Under the pieces are notes generated by a model. It saw only the letters and a program-made list of their open reading frames with translations. It ran no database searches and was not told the DNA's origin. Shown piece by piece: positions 55,207 to 64,000 of a DNA stretch of 64,000 bases (position 1 is the first letter of the stretch; each line of letters starts with the position of its first letter). The DNA comes from Minisyncoccota bacterium (lineage in GTDB: Bacteria; Patescibacteria; Microgenomatia; UBA1400; PJMF01): the NCBI GenBank assembly GCA_012515515.1, contig JAAYYE010000012.1, forward strand, positions 62,001 through 126,000, given 5' to 3'. The position numbers and the translations under genes were made by a program.

Positions 55207-56635
55207 AGTTAATACAATATTTTTATTCAGTTTATTATTAGTAAATTCAAACAAAATCCTATTATTGTTTGCTTGCGCGTATTTAATCATATTGATTAAA
55301 AAAACGCAAAATTATCGCTTGAGCTTGTTTATTATGTTTTTTAACTTTTTACCGCTGATTGTGGGCAGAAATATCATTGAAACTACTCTAATCGATCACC
55401 GAGAAATCGTCGGTTTTTCAATTTTTAGCGTTAAATATTTTTTCCCGATTTATTTATCTGATTTATTTTTACTGTTAATTTACCAAAATTATTTCTCCGA
55501 AAAATTTTTTGCAAAGAACAAGCAAAATATACATAAAAAGCAAGCAATTGATAAAAAATTTGCAATGCCCTTTATCAGCTTAAGCTTGTTTTTTTGCCTA
55601 GTGTTGATAAGAAGCCTCAACCATGAATTTTCTGATCTATTGTTTTTTTCCTCACTGATTATTGTTAAATACTTGCTAATTTTTGCTTTACCACTAATAC
55701 TTAATTTTAAAAAATCCTCAAAACTATTCGCTCAATTAGTAACCAGTAGTCTTTTTTTTCACAGCATAATTATTTTTATTGAACAAATAAAAGGCGGAAA
55801 TATAGGTAAATTTATTGAAAATAGACTACCTGGATTAGAAGTGGGTACTCTATCCTCCGAGTCAAAAGATTTGTTGAGAGCAGATGGCATTTTTAATGAA
55901 CCAAATATTAGTGCTATTTTTCTATTAATCAACATTGTAGTTTTGAGCAATATTGCCATTGCTCAACAAAATAAAAATAAAAAACTCAGCTATTTTTATT
56001 ACATTATTATTTTCTTGGCTTTAGTAGCTATCATATTTACAGGTAGTCGAAGTTTGTATGCTATAACAATCATTTATTTATTTGTCTTCTTTTATAAACA
56101 CAAAAAACAAGCAATAAGATTACTACAAAAAACCTGGAAAAACCGTCTGCTCAAAACGCTTATTATCAGTTCATTAATCTTGATTTTGCCCTACTTCCTG
56201 AGTCGGATGGATAGTGTTAAAAATGTGTTTACTGATACCGGAAGCTTAACTTACCGATCAGAACTTAACCGGACAGTATTATCCATGTCTTATAAAAAAC
56301 TACTTGGGTTTGGCTTGGATTTGACTCCATATTATCTAGCAAAAAGTTTAAAGACTGTAGACAGTCTCCCTGTGATTTTTGATCAAGCTCCTGCGCATAA
56401 TATTCTTATTCAGATCTTGGCTGAAACCGGCATTTTTGCATTTATCTTTTTTATTATTTTTGTTTATTATTCCTTAAAAATTGGCTTTCAAGGAAAAAAC
56501 AAATATTTTAGTTTAGCTGCGCTTTTTTATTTGTTAGCTGCTCAATTTCATCCAGTGTTCACCAATCACTATGAATTAACTGCTTTTTTCTTTTTATATT
56601 TGGGCTTAGGAATGTATGAAAAAAAATATAAATAA
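55166..56635 (+). CDS. O-antigen ligase/polymerase-like membrane protein
   Basis: The 489-residue protein has about 11 membrane helices and the Wzy_C-type features DGIFNEPNISAIFLL, IIFTGSRSLYAITIIYLF, and in the large loop LTYRSELNRTVLSMSYKKLLGFGLDLTPYYL, QAPAHNILIQILAETGIFAF. The Arg residues and His in this loop are typical of ligases and polymerases that join lipid-linked glycans. It overlaps the propeller-hydrolase gene by 20 nt. This is the second such protein in the cluster. Confidence 0.88.
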   Translation: MRDFFLSKDFRFFIVNTIFLFSLLLVNSNKILLLFACAYLIILIKKTQNYRLSLFIMFFNFLPLIVGRNIIETTLIDHREIVGFSIFSVKYFFPIYLSDLFLLLIYQNYFSEKFFAKNKQNIHKKQAIDKKFAMPFISLSLFFCLVLIRSLNHEFSDLLFFSSLIIVKYLLIFALPLILNFKKSSKLFAQLVTSSLFFHSIIIFIEQIKGGNIGKFIENRLPGLEVGTLSSESKDLLRADGIFNEPNISAIFLLINIVVLSNIAIAQQNKNKKLSYFYYIIIFLALVAIIFTGSRSLYAITIIYLFVFFYKHKKQAIRLLQKTWKNRLLKTLIISSLILILPYFLSRMDSVKNVFTDTGSLTYRSELNRTVLSMSYKKLLGFGLDLTPYYLAKSLKTVDSLPVIFDQAPAHNILIQILAETGIFAFIFFIIFVYYSLKIGFQGKNKYFSLAALFYLLAAQFHPVFTNHYELTAFFFLYLGLGMYEKKYK

Positions 56636-59600
56636 AAAAATTAGTCAGCTGTTTTTGTTGTTTATTATTATTGTTGTCCTTGCCTTAATTTCTTTCACTT
56701 ACTTATATAAAAAAAGCCAAAATTGGCAATTTTATACAAATAAAAGCATTGGGCCAAACAACAAACTCAATATTTTTGATAATTTAATTTTTGACAAAAA
56801 TACAGTTTTTTTTAATAGCCAAAACAATAATACTTATGCCTTAAATAAAAATAATGGTCAAATTAGTTGGATATTTAGTGCTGAATACTACAGTCCTTTT
56901 CCGCCAACAATTACTGATGATAAAGTTTTTTTAGCAAATTTTGACGGAAACATTTATTGTCTAGACAAAAATACTGGCAAAAAAATTTGGCAATTTAGCA
57001 CAGAAGAACAATACCAGCCTGATACACCAGTGTTAAAATCAAGCAATCATGACCTGGTTTTTATCGGTTCGAGAAATGGAGCTCTGTACGCTTTAAACAG
57101 TGTCGATGGTTCATTGGTTTGGAAAAAACAATTTCAAGAACTCAATGCTTCTAAAGCTTTTATCGGAGGTTCAATTCATTTTGGTAGTATTTATCTTGAT
57201 GATGATGCGGTTTATGTTTTTAATGCCGTAGAGAATAAATTTTTTTCAATTTCACAATTAGATGGGACAAGTAATTGGCAAATAGACAATCTAGAGTTCA
57301 GTTACAGATCACCAATGTTTTATCCAAATCACATTGTTATTAAACAAAATAAATATGTACTTAGCATTGATAAAAAAACTGGATCGATGCAAAAAATTAA
57401 TCGCAGTGGGCAAGAAAATGTCGCTTGGGAAATATTTAAAATTGAGGACGATGAAGAACAACTATTGATTTTAGACGATCATGCTTTGCAAAAAATTGAT
57501 ATAAATTTTCGCGAGATAAAATGGACCGCAAATAATGTAGATAATGTTCTTTTTTGGCAAAATAATGCAGAATTTCCAAGTGTAAGAACTACTAAAGAGC
57601 AAGTTATTGCCCAAACTTTCTCAAGACTAGAAAATCAGAACATTTTGCTTTTCCTTGATTATCACACTGGCGCCATTACTAAAACACAAAAGGTTGATAA
57701 CTGGATTAACAATCAATTATATGATGACGACAATATCTTTCTATCCACTGGTACGGGAGCGCTTTATTCAATCAATTCTGCTACTTCAGCCATAAACTGG
57801 AAAGTCACAATTGATGGTGAAACAGACTCACTGCATTTAATTAAAAATCAGCTGCTGGTAATTGCACTGAAACCTAGCGGAAAAATCTCTTTAACGTATT
57901 TAAATAAAGAAACAGGAGAACAAAAATGGACATATACGACTAATTTTATTAGTAATAAAAAAGATATCTATGTCAAAGATCAAGCAGTATTTATTTTTAA
58001 CCAAGACAATACCTTGCTCAATAAGATTGATATTAGAAATAAACAGCCAAACGATAAAACAATAAAAAAAATAAATTTTGTTTATGATCAAGATCAAAAC
58101 ACTAAAGATCCTTACTTAAAAATTGAAAGGACAAATAACAAGCTATGGCAGCTAACAGAAAAAATTTCAACATTCACATATCGCTTCAAAAATTTTAAAA
58201 ATATTTATGCTTTTAATTTTGATCAAGAAATTAAGAACGATGTTTTAGAAATTTCAATCACTCATGACGAAAATCTTTATCAAAATAAATTTACTGATTT
58301 AAAAATTGAAGCAGTTTTTGAAAAAGACAATAAGCAAGACAAAATAAAACTTGGTGGTTTTTATTACGATCACAACACTTGGAAAATTCGCTTCTCTGCT
58401 CCAAGCCCCGGACAGTATAAATATCAAATCAATATTAAAAGCCCTTTTACTATCAAAAAACATGCTGGGACTATTCAATTTGATGCTGGAAAAGAGGAAA
58501 GTATTAGTAGTCAAGAAGGCTTGTTTTTAATTAATAATAAAACAGTTTTCTTCCCCCTTGGCATACAGGGTGCCTTTGCAGACTGGAATTATAACGGGAA
58601 CATGATGGACACAATGAGTGATTCTGCGACCGATAAGCCCGTCTCAGATGCAAATGAGTTTTCTTATCTAAATATTGATGATTATCTTGATTCATACCAA
58701 ACAGAGACCAAAATCAATATTTTTCGTTATGGAGTTGATCATTGGACAATGCCCCTCTGGCACTCAATTGACCCAAAAAACATTGTTTTAAGTACCAATG
58801 GAGGTAAATTTGGTGACACCCTAATAGAAAAATTAAACAATAGAGATATAAAAATTATCATGACAATTTTTGGCTTTTATCCTCCCTATCGTTCTTATGA
58901 AGAAATTAGCGATAAAAACAATCAACAGGCTCTAAAATTTTATCTAGATTATGTGATCGCCCGCTACTCTGCTGATGTCGATTTATGGGAATTAAGTAAT
59001 GAGGCAGAAGCTCATGAACTTTGGTATAAGTTTGTGACAAATTATTTAAAAGAAAATGATCCCTACCACCATCCAATTAGCACCAACTGGGAAACTGAAT
59101 CAGCCAAAGATTTAGACTTTTTATCAGTGCATTGGTATAACCCCGATGTTACAGATCCTGGTCAATTAGCTAATCAAATGGGGTATTTAAATCAGAAATA
59201 TAATAATCAAGAAAAAGCTGTATTGATTAGTGAATTTGGTTTTAAAAATTCTAGCTACTTTGCTAATTCTGCAGAAAGTATGAGGGTGCTGAGTTGGTTG
59301 GGTAGTTTCCAAAAGATGGGTTTAATTTTTTGGACTCAAGGGCAAAATGGTATCTACCAAAATCTGGATAATGCCAATATTTATTTAGGGCCAAGAGAAA
59401 GGCTTTATTTGCGCAATCTGCAGGAATTTTTACCAAAAAATTTAGAAATACCAGTTGAAAATGAAATGATGGTAATTGCAGAATTGCAAACTCAAGCTTA
59501 TTTATTAACAAACCAAGATTACATTTTGGCCTATTTATTAAAATTAAATGAAAGTAAAGAAAAACATGCTTGGCTGAATTTAAATTTAAATAATAAGGCG

Positions 59601-59735
59601 AAATTGGAATGGATTGAGCCAAAAACAGGCACAATTTTGACAGAAAGCACCCTGAAAAAAGGTGAGCAAAGCATTCACATTCCAAACTTTGACTTAGATC
59701 TTGCCATGAAAATTACTTATTTAGACAATGAATAA
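56616..59735 (+). CDS. PQQ-type propeller/DUF5060-like/glycoside hydrolase fusion, membrane anchored
   Basis: The 1039-residue protein has one membrane helix (about 12-29), then a PQQ/BamB-type beta-propeller (to about 480) with repeats such as NGQISWIFS, TGKKIWQFS, DGSLVWKKQ and TGEQKWTYT. Residues about 525-625 resemble DUF5060, and about 630-960 form a (beta/alpha)8 hydrolase of clan A type with ELSNEAE (N795-E796 acid/base) and VLISEFGF (E873 nucleophile). A beta domain closes it. It overlaps the ligase gene by 20 nt. It may trim or remodel the glycan made by this cluster. Confidence 0.87.
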   Translation: MKKNINKKISQLFLLFIIIVVLALISFTYLYKKSQNWQFYTNKSIGPNNKLNIFDNLIFDKNTVFFNSQNNNTYALNKNNGQISWIFSAEYYSPFPPTITDDKVFLANFDGNIYCLDKNTGKKIWQFSTEEQYQPDTPVLKSSNHDLVFIGSRNGALYALNSVDGSLVWKKQFQELNASKAFIGGSIHFGSIYLDDDAVYVFNAVENKFFSISQLDGTSNWQIDNLEFSYRSPMFYPNHIVIKQNKYVLSIDKKTGSMQKINRSGQENVAWEIFKIEDDEEQLLILDDHALQKIDINFREIKWTANNVDNVLFWQNNAEFPSVRTTKEQVIAQTFSRLENQNILLFLDYHTGAITKTQKVDNWINNQLYDDDNIFLSTGTGALYSINSATSAINWKVTIDGETDSLHLIKNQLLVIALKPSGKISLTYLNKETGEQKWTYTTNFISNKKDIYVKDQAVFIFNQDNTLLNKIDIRNKQPNDKTIKKINFVYDQDQNTKDPYLKIERTNNKLWQLTEKISTFTYRFKNFKNIYAFNFDQEIKNDVLEISITHDENLYQNKFTDLKIEAVFEKDNKQDKIKLGGFYYDHNTWKIRFSAPSPGQYKYQINIKSPFTIKKHAGTIQFDAGKEESISSQEGLFLINNKTVFFPLGIQGAFADWNYNGNMMDTMSDSATDKPVSDANEFSYLNIDDYLDSYQTETKINIFRYGVDHWTMPLWHSIDPKNIVLSTNGGKFGDTLIEKLNNRDIKIIMTIFGFYPPYRSYEEISDKNNQQALKFYLDYVIARYSADVDLWELSNEAEAHELWYKFVTNYLKENDPYHHPISTNWETESAKDLDFLSVHWYNPDVTDPGQLANQMGYLNQKYNNQEKAVLISEFGFKNSSYFANSAESMRVLSWLGSFQKMGLIFWTQGQNGIYQNLDNANIYLGPRERLYLRNLQEFLPKNLEIPVENEMMVIAELQTQAYLLTNQDYILAYLLKLNESKEKHAWLNLNLNNKAKLEWIEPKTGTILTESTLKKGEQSIHIPNFDLDLAMKITYLDNE

Positions 59736-59741
59736 TCACTA

Positions 59742-60860
59742 ATGTTAAAAAATAAAGTAATCATTATCCCAATCGAAAATGCTTGGAATCATAGCGCTGA
59801 TTTTTTGCGCCAAACAGCCCTTGTTTTGAGTAAACATAATTTAGTTTATATTTACGACCACAATAATCATTATTTTTTTGGCAAAAAAAATCGAAAAAAC
59901 GTTTACCCAACTTATAAAAATATCATATTTCACCAGGCTAAGTATTATTTACCTTTTGAGAGATTCAAAATCATAGATAAATTTAATCGCTGGCTAAGTT
60001 TTAAATTATTTTTAGAAAAACATCGTCGTGCAGATAAAATTTTGTGGATTTTTTATCCAAATTATTATGATTTTGCACAAATGAATAGTCAAAAAATGCT
60101 AAAAATTTATGATTGTGTTGACTATAGCGAAAATCATCAAGAAGAGAATATCTTAATTAACAGCGTTGATTATTTTTTTGTTAACTCAAAAGCTTTAAAA
60201 AACTTGTATACAAAAAGGGAACTCAATAAACAAGCAATTTATATTAGCGCCCAGGGGTTTTTTCAGCCCGATGATAAAAAAATAAAATCAGTGCCACTTA
60301 AAAAAGGAAAAAATAAAGTCGTGATTGGTTATATTGGCGGACTCAATTATCGCTTGAACTATCCATTGCTTGATCAATTAATAAGCAATCACCCAGAATG
60401 GCTGTTCGTATTTTATGGCCCAGAACAAAACAATGTTGAAAAAGATAAAGTTTACCACACTCAAAAATGGATTAAAAAATTAAAACAACACAAAAATACT
60501 CTTTTTAGCTATAGTAGTGATCGATATTTTATTTACGGTCTCATAAAAAATTTTGATGTAGCAATTATTCCTTATAATACTGACATTATCTTTAATAAAT
60601 ATTGCTACCCAATGAAAATCTTTGAATATTTCTATATGGGAAAACCAGTTGTTACTAATCCAATCGTTGAACTAAACTTACAAAAGTTTAATAATCTTAT
60701 AAAAATATCCAAAGAAAACAATGATTGGGAAAAAAATATTGAATATTTTTTAAAAAATAAACTTAGTGCTCAAAAAAAACAGGTACAAAAAACACTGGCT
60801 AAGAACAATAGTTGGGAATATAAATTGAACGCAATTGGAAAATATTTATTATTAAATTAG
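59742..60860 (+). CDS. Glycosyltransferase, GT-B fold (GT4-like)
   Basis: The 372-residue protein resembles GT4-like proteins with a degenerate N-terminal half: WIFYPNYYDFAQMN, IYDCVDYSENHQEE, DYFFVNSKALKNLY, then VVIGYIGGLNYRLNYPLLDQLI, WLFVFYGPEQNN, DVAIIPYNTDIIFNKYCYPMKIFEYFYMGKPVVTNP with the donor-site Glu. The acceptor is unknown. It begins 7 nt after the fusion protein gene, inside the plus-strand operon. Confidence 0.88.
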   Translation: MLKNKVIIIPIENAWNHSADFLRQTALVLSKHNLVYIYDHNNHYFFGKKNRKNVYPTYKNIIFHQAKYYLPFERFKIIDKFNRWLSFKLFLEKHRRADKILWIFYPNYYDFAQMNSQKMLKIYDCVDYSENHQEENILINSVDYFFVNSKALKNLYTKRELNKQAIYISAQGFFQPDDKKIKSVPLKKGKNKVVIGYIGGLNYRLNYPLLDQLISNHPEWLFVFYGPEQNNVEKDKVYHTQKWIKKLKQHKNTLFSYSSDRYFIYGLIKNFDVAIIPYNTDIIFNKYCYPMKIFEYFYMGKPVVTNPIVELNLQKFNNLIKISKENNDWEKNIEYFLKNKLSAQKKQVQKTLAKNNSWEYKLNAIGKYLLLN

Positions 60861-60870
60861 TTAAAAACAT

Positions 60871-61560
60871 ATGTTTAAAATAAAAACTTTTGCCAAAAAT
60901 CTTGTTTATGCTAATAAAAAAAGTAAATTAAGCAACGAGTGGCTTACTCAAAAATTAATGCAGGCTTTTCAGGCCGACGAATTAGGACATCAGGCAAACC
61001 GTAATAAAGCTGACTTGGGATATGGATGGATTCATTATGGATTAATTAGACAACAAAAACCAAAGTATTTACTCTGTATTGGCTCACGTTATGGTTATAT
61101 TCCGGCTGTTATGGCTCAAGCGTGTAAAGATAATAACTTCGGAAAAGTTGATTTTGTTGATGCAGGTTACGGAGATAATGATAAAAATCATTGGACAGGA
61201 AAAGGATACTGGAAAACCGAAAAGGGATTAAGCTCTTTTAAAAAATTTGGTCTCGAAAATTTCATTAAAGTATACGTCCAGACAACTCAAGATTTTAGAA
61301 AAAAATATGTAAATAAAAAATATGATTATATATACATAGATGGCGACCATTCTTACGAAGGAGTTAGTTTTGATACAAAGACATTTTGGACAAAATTAAA
61401 TAAAAACGGCTACATGATTTTTCACGATGTTTGTGTTAAAAATAAACAGCCAGAGGGAGAATATGGTGTTTATCAATTTTTCAATGAATTTAGCAAAAAT
61501 AAACAGCATTTAAAAATTGATAATATTAAATCTGGATTAGGAGTAATTCAAAAAAAATAA
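60871..61560 (+). CDS. SAM-dependent methyltransferase-like protein (Methyltransf_24 type)
   Basis: The 229-residue protein has a Rossmann-like methyltransferase core: YLLCIGSRYGYIPAVMAQAC as motif I, VDFVDAGYGD, YIYIDGDHSYEGVSFDTKTFW and GYMIFHDVCVKN. The DGDHSYEGV segment with the following FHDV is typical of class I enzymes of the Methyltransf_24/cephalosporin hydroxylase-like group in glycan clusters. Substrate unknown. It is tightly linked to neighbours (10 nt and 1 nt gaps). Confidence 0.87.
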   Translation: MFKIKTFAKNLVYANKKSKLSNEWLTQKLMQAFQADELGHQANRNKADLGYGWIHYGLIRQQKPKYLLCIGSRYGYIPAVMAQACKDNNFGKVDFVDAGYGDNDKNHWTGKGYWKTEKGLSSFKKFGLENFIKVYVQTTQDFRKKYVNKKYDYIYIDGDHSYEGVSFDTKTFWTKLNKNGYMIFHDVCVKNKQPEGEYGVYQFFNEFSKNKQHLKIDNIKSGLGVIQKK

Positions 61561-61561
61561 T

Positions 61562-62815
61562 ATGTTTGGTATTAAAACAAAAATTATCAATAATTTAACG
61601 AAAAATTTTGAAGTTGTTGATACAAACAAATCTATATCTAAAATAGAAACAATAGCATTAATGCATCTAATTAAACAAGAATTAGAAAAAGAATCTAATT
61701 TTCTTGATATTCAACATCCAATAAGTAAAAAAGCCAATGCTTTTGCTTCCCAAATTATTAAAGAAACTGGTGATTTCATGCCAAATAATTTAGGTAATTG
61801 GTCTATAAAAAAACCAACTTTACTCAGCCATCGTTTGGAGAAACGCAGTCTAGAAATTATAAAAAATTATTACCAAGCACCAAAAACTATTTTGGGACAT
61901 TTTTCCTCTGGCTCTACTGAGGGTAATATTTATGCCACTTGGGTTGGGCGTAATTATTTACTGAAAAAACTGGGTCTTACTAATAGTCAAAAAAAAATTG
62001 CTTTATTGAAAACAAAGTTGAGCCACTACTCTCTAAGTAAAGCAGTGGATTTATGCCAAGTGGAAAGTTTTGAGATAAAACTCGATATGCAAAATTGGTG
62101 CATGGACGAGAATCATTTACTTCAAACCCTGACTAAACTTTACCAAAAAGGTTATCGAGGTTTTTTACTACCCTTAACCTTGGGTTACACGATTACTGGC
62201 AGTGATGACAACTACCAAAACATTAATGAATTAATTGAAAATTTCTGCTTAAAACATAAAAATTGCAAGTGCTTTGTATGGTTAGATGCGGCTTTTTCTG
62301 GAGTAAGTAAAATTTTTTTGGAAGAAAACTTTCAACCATTTGCCCAATCACAAGTGCAATTGATTACTGCTGACTTACACAAATTCCTAGCTGTACCTTA
62401 CCCAGCTGGCTTTATTTTGTACCGTCCCAACTTACTTAATTATATTAAGCGCGACATTTTTTATATTGATCAATGGGACACTACTTTACTTGGTTCTAGA
62501 CCAGGAATCAGTGTAATAGCTAGCTGGTTTAGCTTACTCAATTTAAACCGCTCTATAATGCAAAGTAAGCTGGCTAACTGCCTGCAAAGAAAAGAAAAAT
62601 TTTTGGAAAAAATTAGAAAAATTGATCAAAAAATCACTATTGTCAATAATCCCTCAAGTCTACAAGCTTGCTTGCTAATAAAAGCCAATGACTCAAGATT
62701 GAAGAAAAAAATAGAGAGCTCGGGTAGATTGAGAGGTGAACGCTTGCAGTGGCAACAAGATGGCAAGCAACAAAACTTTTTATTTTACAAGCTGTATTTT
62801 TTTGCTGATTTATAA
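61562..62815 (+). CDS. PLP-dependent decarboxylase/aminotransferase-like protein (group II fold)
   Basis: The 417-residue protein has a group II PLP decarboxylase-like fold, closest in feel to histidine/tyrosine decarboxylases: GHFSSGSTEGNIYATWVGRNYLL, LKTKLSHYSLSKAVDLC, FVWLDAAFSGV, and the PLP-lysine K274 in LITADLHKFLAVPYPAGFILY. The C-terminal domain is shorter than usual. In a glycan operon it may make an amine for decoration, or act on an amino-sugar; the substrate is not known. Confidence 0.82.
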   Translation: MFGIKTKIINNLTKNFEVVDTNKSISKIETIALMHLIKQELEKESNFLDIQHPISKKANAFASQIIKETGDFMPNNLGNWSIKKPTLLSHRLEKRSLEIIKNYYQAPKTILGHFSSGSTEGNIYATWVGRNYLLKKLGLTNSQKKIALLKTKLSHYSLSKAVDLCQVESFEIKLDMQNWCMDENHLLQTLTKLYQKGYRGFLLPLTLGYTITGSDDNYQNINELIENFCLKHKNCKCFVWLDAAFSGVSKIFLEENFQPFAQSQVQLITADLHKFLAVPYPAGFILYRPNLLNYIKRDIFYIDQWDTTLLGSRPGISVIASWFSLLNLNRSIMQSKLANCLQRKEKFLEKIRKIDQKITIVNNPSSLQACLLIKANDSRLKKKIESSGRLRGERLQWQQDGKQQNFLFYKLYFFADL

Positions 62816-62854
62816 AGATCACAACAATGGCTGTTCCGTGCTAAAATTAATTTT

Positions 62855-63625
62855 ATGTCTAAATGCTCAAGTCTGGCTGCCTGTGTTTTAACTCATAATT
62901 CTGAAGCTTGCCTTGAAAAGTGTCTTAAAAGTCTGAAGTTTTGTGATGAAACTATAGTTGTTGACGACAATTCTACCGACAAAACTATGCAAATTGCCAA
63001 AAAATATGGTGCTAGAATTTTTCAAAGAAGTTTAAATGGCGATTATGCAAAGCAACGAAATTTTGGATTAAAAATGGCAAAATTCGAGTGGGTGTTGTTT
63101 GTTGATTCTGATGAATCGATCCCCAGTCCTTTAAAAAAAGAAATTCATAAAAAACTAAAAAGTGTTAAACCAAACACCGCTGCTTTTGCTTGTCGTAGAG
63201 ATGATTATTTTTTAGGTCAACTTTTATCACATGGTCCAGCAGCAAAAAATTATTTAGTCAGATTGTTACGTAAGGATAGTAGTAAATGGATCGTCGCTCA
63301 ACCAGAGAAAGTGCTAGCTGAAGGAGAAATTCTCAATTTAGAACATAAAATTAGACATCAAAGACAAGAAAATTTACATCAGTACATTGAAAAAGTAAAC
63401 AGATATTCAACATTAGAAGCTACCTGGCATTACAAGAATGGAGAAAGTAGCGTTCGGCATAAAATAATCAGTCAGCCAATCAAATATTTTTATAAAAGTT
63501 TTTTTGAAATGGAAGGTAGAAAAGACGGCATGCCTGGATTCATTCTTTGTGCAATGATTGCCATCATTCAATTCTTCGTTCAATTAAAATTATGGGAATT
63601 TTATGAACATGAAAAACAACACTAA
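62855..63625 (+). CDS. GT2 glycosyltransferase (WaaE/KdtX-like)
   Basis: The 256-residue GT-A enzyme shows LAACVLTHNSEACLEKCLKSL, TIVVDDNSTDKTMQIAKKYGA, the RNFGLKMAKFEWVLFVDSDE motif with the metal-binding DSD, and a C-terminal W-x-E-P-E-K-x-like VAQPEKVLAEGE segment, as in LPS-core beta-glucosyltransferases. TAAAAT lies 7 nt before the ATG. It overlaps the transporter gene by 23 nt. It is the last glycan gene in the window. Confidence 0.93.
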   Translation: MSKCSSLAACVLTHNSEACLEKCLKSLKFCDETIVVDDNSTDKTMQIAKKYGARIFQRSLNGDYAKQRNFGLKMAKFEWVLFVDSDESIPSPLKKEIHKKLKSVKPNTAAFACRRDDYFLGQLLSHGPAAKNYLVRLLRKDSSKWIVAQPEKVLAEGEILNLEHKIRHQRQENLHQYIEKVNRYSTLEATWHYKNGESSVRHKIISQPIKYFYKSFFEMEGRKDGMPGFILCAMIAIIQFFVQLKLWEFYEHEKQH

Positions 63626-64000
63626 TAAAGTAAATTATTTTTCAAGAACTTACCTATTTTTGGTAATTCTTTCCACCAGCGCACTTCTAACTGCTAATAC
63701 TGCAGCGGTTAAAACAATTGCTGTACTAGGTTTATCTTTACCGGCTGGAGTCATTGTCTTTCCAATTAGCTACATTATAGGTGACGCACTTACTGAAGTT
63801 TATGGATTCAAAAAAGCACGCTTAGCTATTTATCTCAGTTTTTTTGCCAATCTATTTTTTTCAGTAACTTTGGCCATAGCCCAAAAATTACCGGCGGCTA
63901 GTTTTTGGCAACAACAAGAAGCTTTTGATTCAATTTTGGGACAAAGCTTCAGAATTTTACTGGCATCTTTTAGCGGATATTTATTCGGCTCCTTATTAAA
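63603..64000 (+). CDS. Queuosine-precursor-transporter-like membrane protein (YhhQ/VUT family), 3' end outside window
   Basis: The first 132 residues are present and run off the window end. They contain several membrane helices and the family segment LPAGVIVFPISYIIGDALTEVYGFKKAR. YhhQ imports queuosine precursors for tRNA modification. An ATG at 63603 or the in-frame ATG at 63609 could be the start; both lie inside the preceding gene. This would be a salvage function fitting a reduced genome. Confidence 0.85.
   Translation, partial: MNMKNNTNKVNYFSRTYLFLVILSTSALLTANTAAVKTIAVLGLSLPAGVIVFPISYIIGDALTEVYGFKKARLAIYLSFFANLFFSVTLAIAQKLPAASFWQQQEAFDSILGQSFRILLASFSGYLFGSLL

Overview
This 64 kb window looks like a chromosomal segment of a Candidate Phyla Radiation (Patescibacteria) bacterium. 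The assignment rests on AT-rich DNA, compact gene spacing, and protein families typical of that group: DUF5667-like and DUF5657-like proteins, a membrane PH-domain protein, a lone TraG/TraD-like ATPase, PilN/PilO without a full pilus operon, and a 23S-5S locus without 16S. I cannot name a class. UGA behaves as an ordinary stop.

Layout. 1-9.1 kb: the start of a GT39 sugar transferase (cut by the window edge), groES-groEL behind a CIRCE-like inverted repeat, a t6A operon (TsaC-TsaE fusion overlapping TsaD), an unknown membrane propeller-like protein, smpB and cmk. 9.1-20.7 kb: two class A penicillin-binding proteins. The first has a cytoplasmic tail with three GRP (AT-hook-like) repeats spaced exactly 50 residues apart. 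Between them lie a B12-dependent ribonucleotide reductase with nrdR and tandem NrdR boxes, and a four-gene operon led by a HEPN protein and a P-loop kinase-like protein with an altered Walker A motif. A GH18 protein follows the second PBP. 20.7-30.3 kb: FN3-like surface protein with a structured leader, PilN/PilO-type proteins, MurJ, rpsT-lepA, a SurA-like chaperone, PH-domain protein. 30.3-33.8 kb: tRNA-Ala(UGC)-23S-5S on the minus strand with its own promoter and a 26-nt processing stem flanking 23S; 16S is not linked. 33.8-43.3 kb: TraG-like ATPase, DUF192, GH3, several unknown genes, a 50-residue small gene, ribosomal protein S1 and pgk.

43.3-63.6 kb is a surface-glycan cluster: two O-antigen-ligase-like membrane proteins, at least six soluble glycosyltransferases and one GT39-like membrane protein, a DegT-type aminotransferase, a cupin, two methyltransferases, a radical SAM/SPASM enzyme, a PLP-dependent decarboxylase-like enzyme, and a 1039-residue fusion of a PQQ-type propeller with a DUF5060-like domain and a glycoside hydrolase. 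The start of a queuosine-precursor-type transporter closes the window.

The most general signal is promoter architecture. At least sixteen genes have a TANNNT-like -10 hexamer ending 6-8 nt before the start codon, which places transcription start at or next to the start codon (leaderless mRNAs). Operon-internal genes, and some promoter-proximal ones, instead carry Shine-Dalgarno sequences. This pattern was used to correct several start codons.
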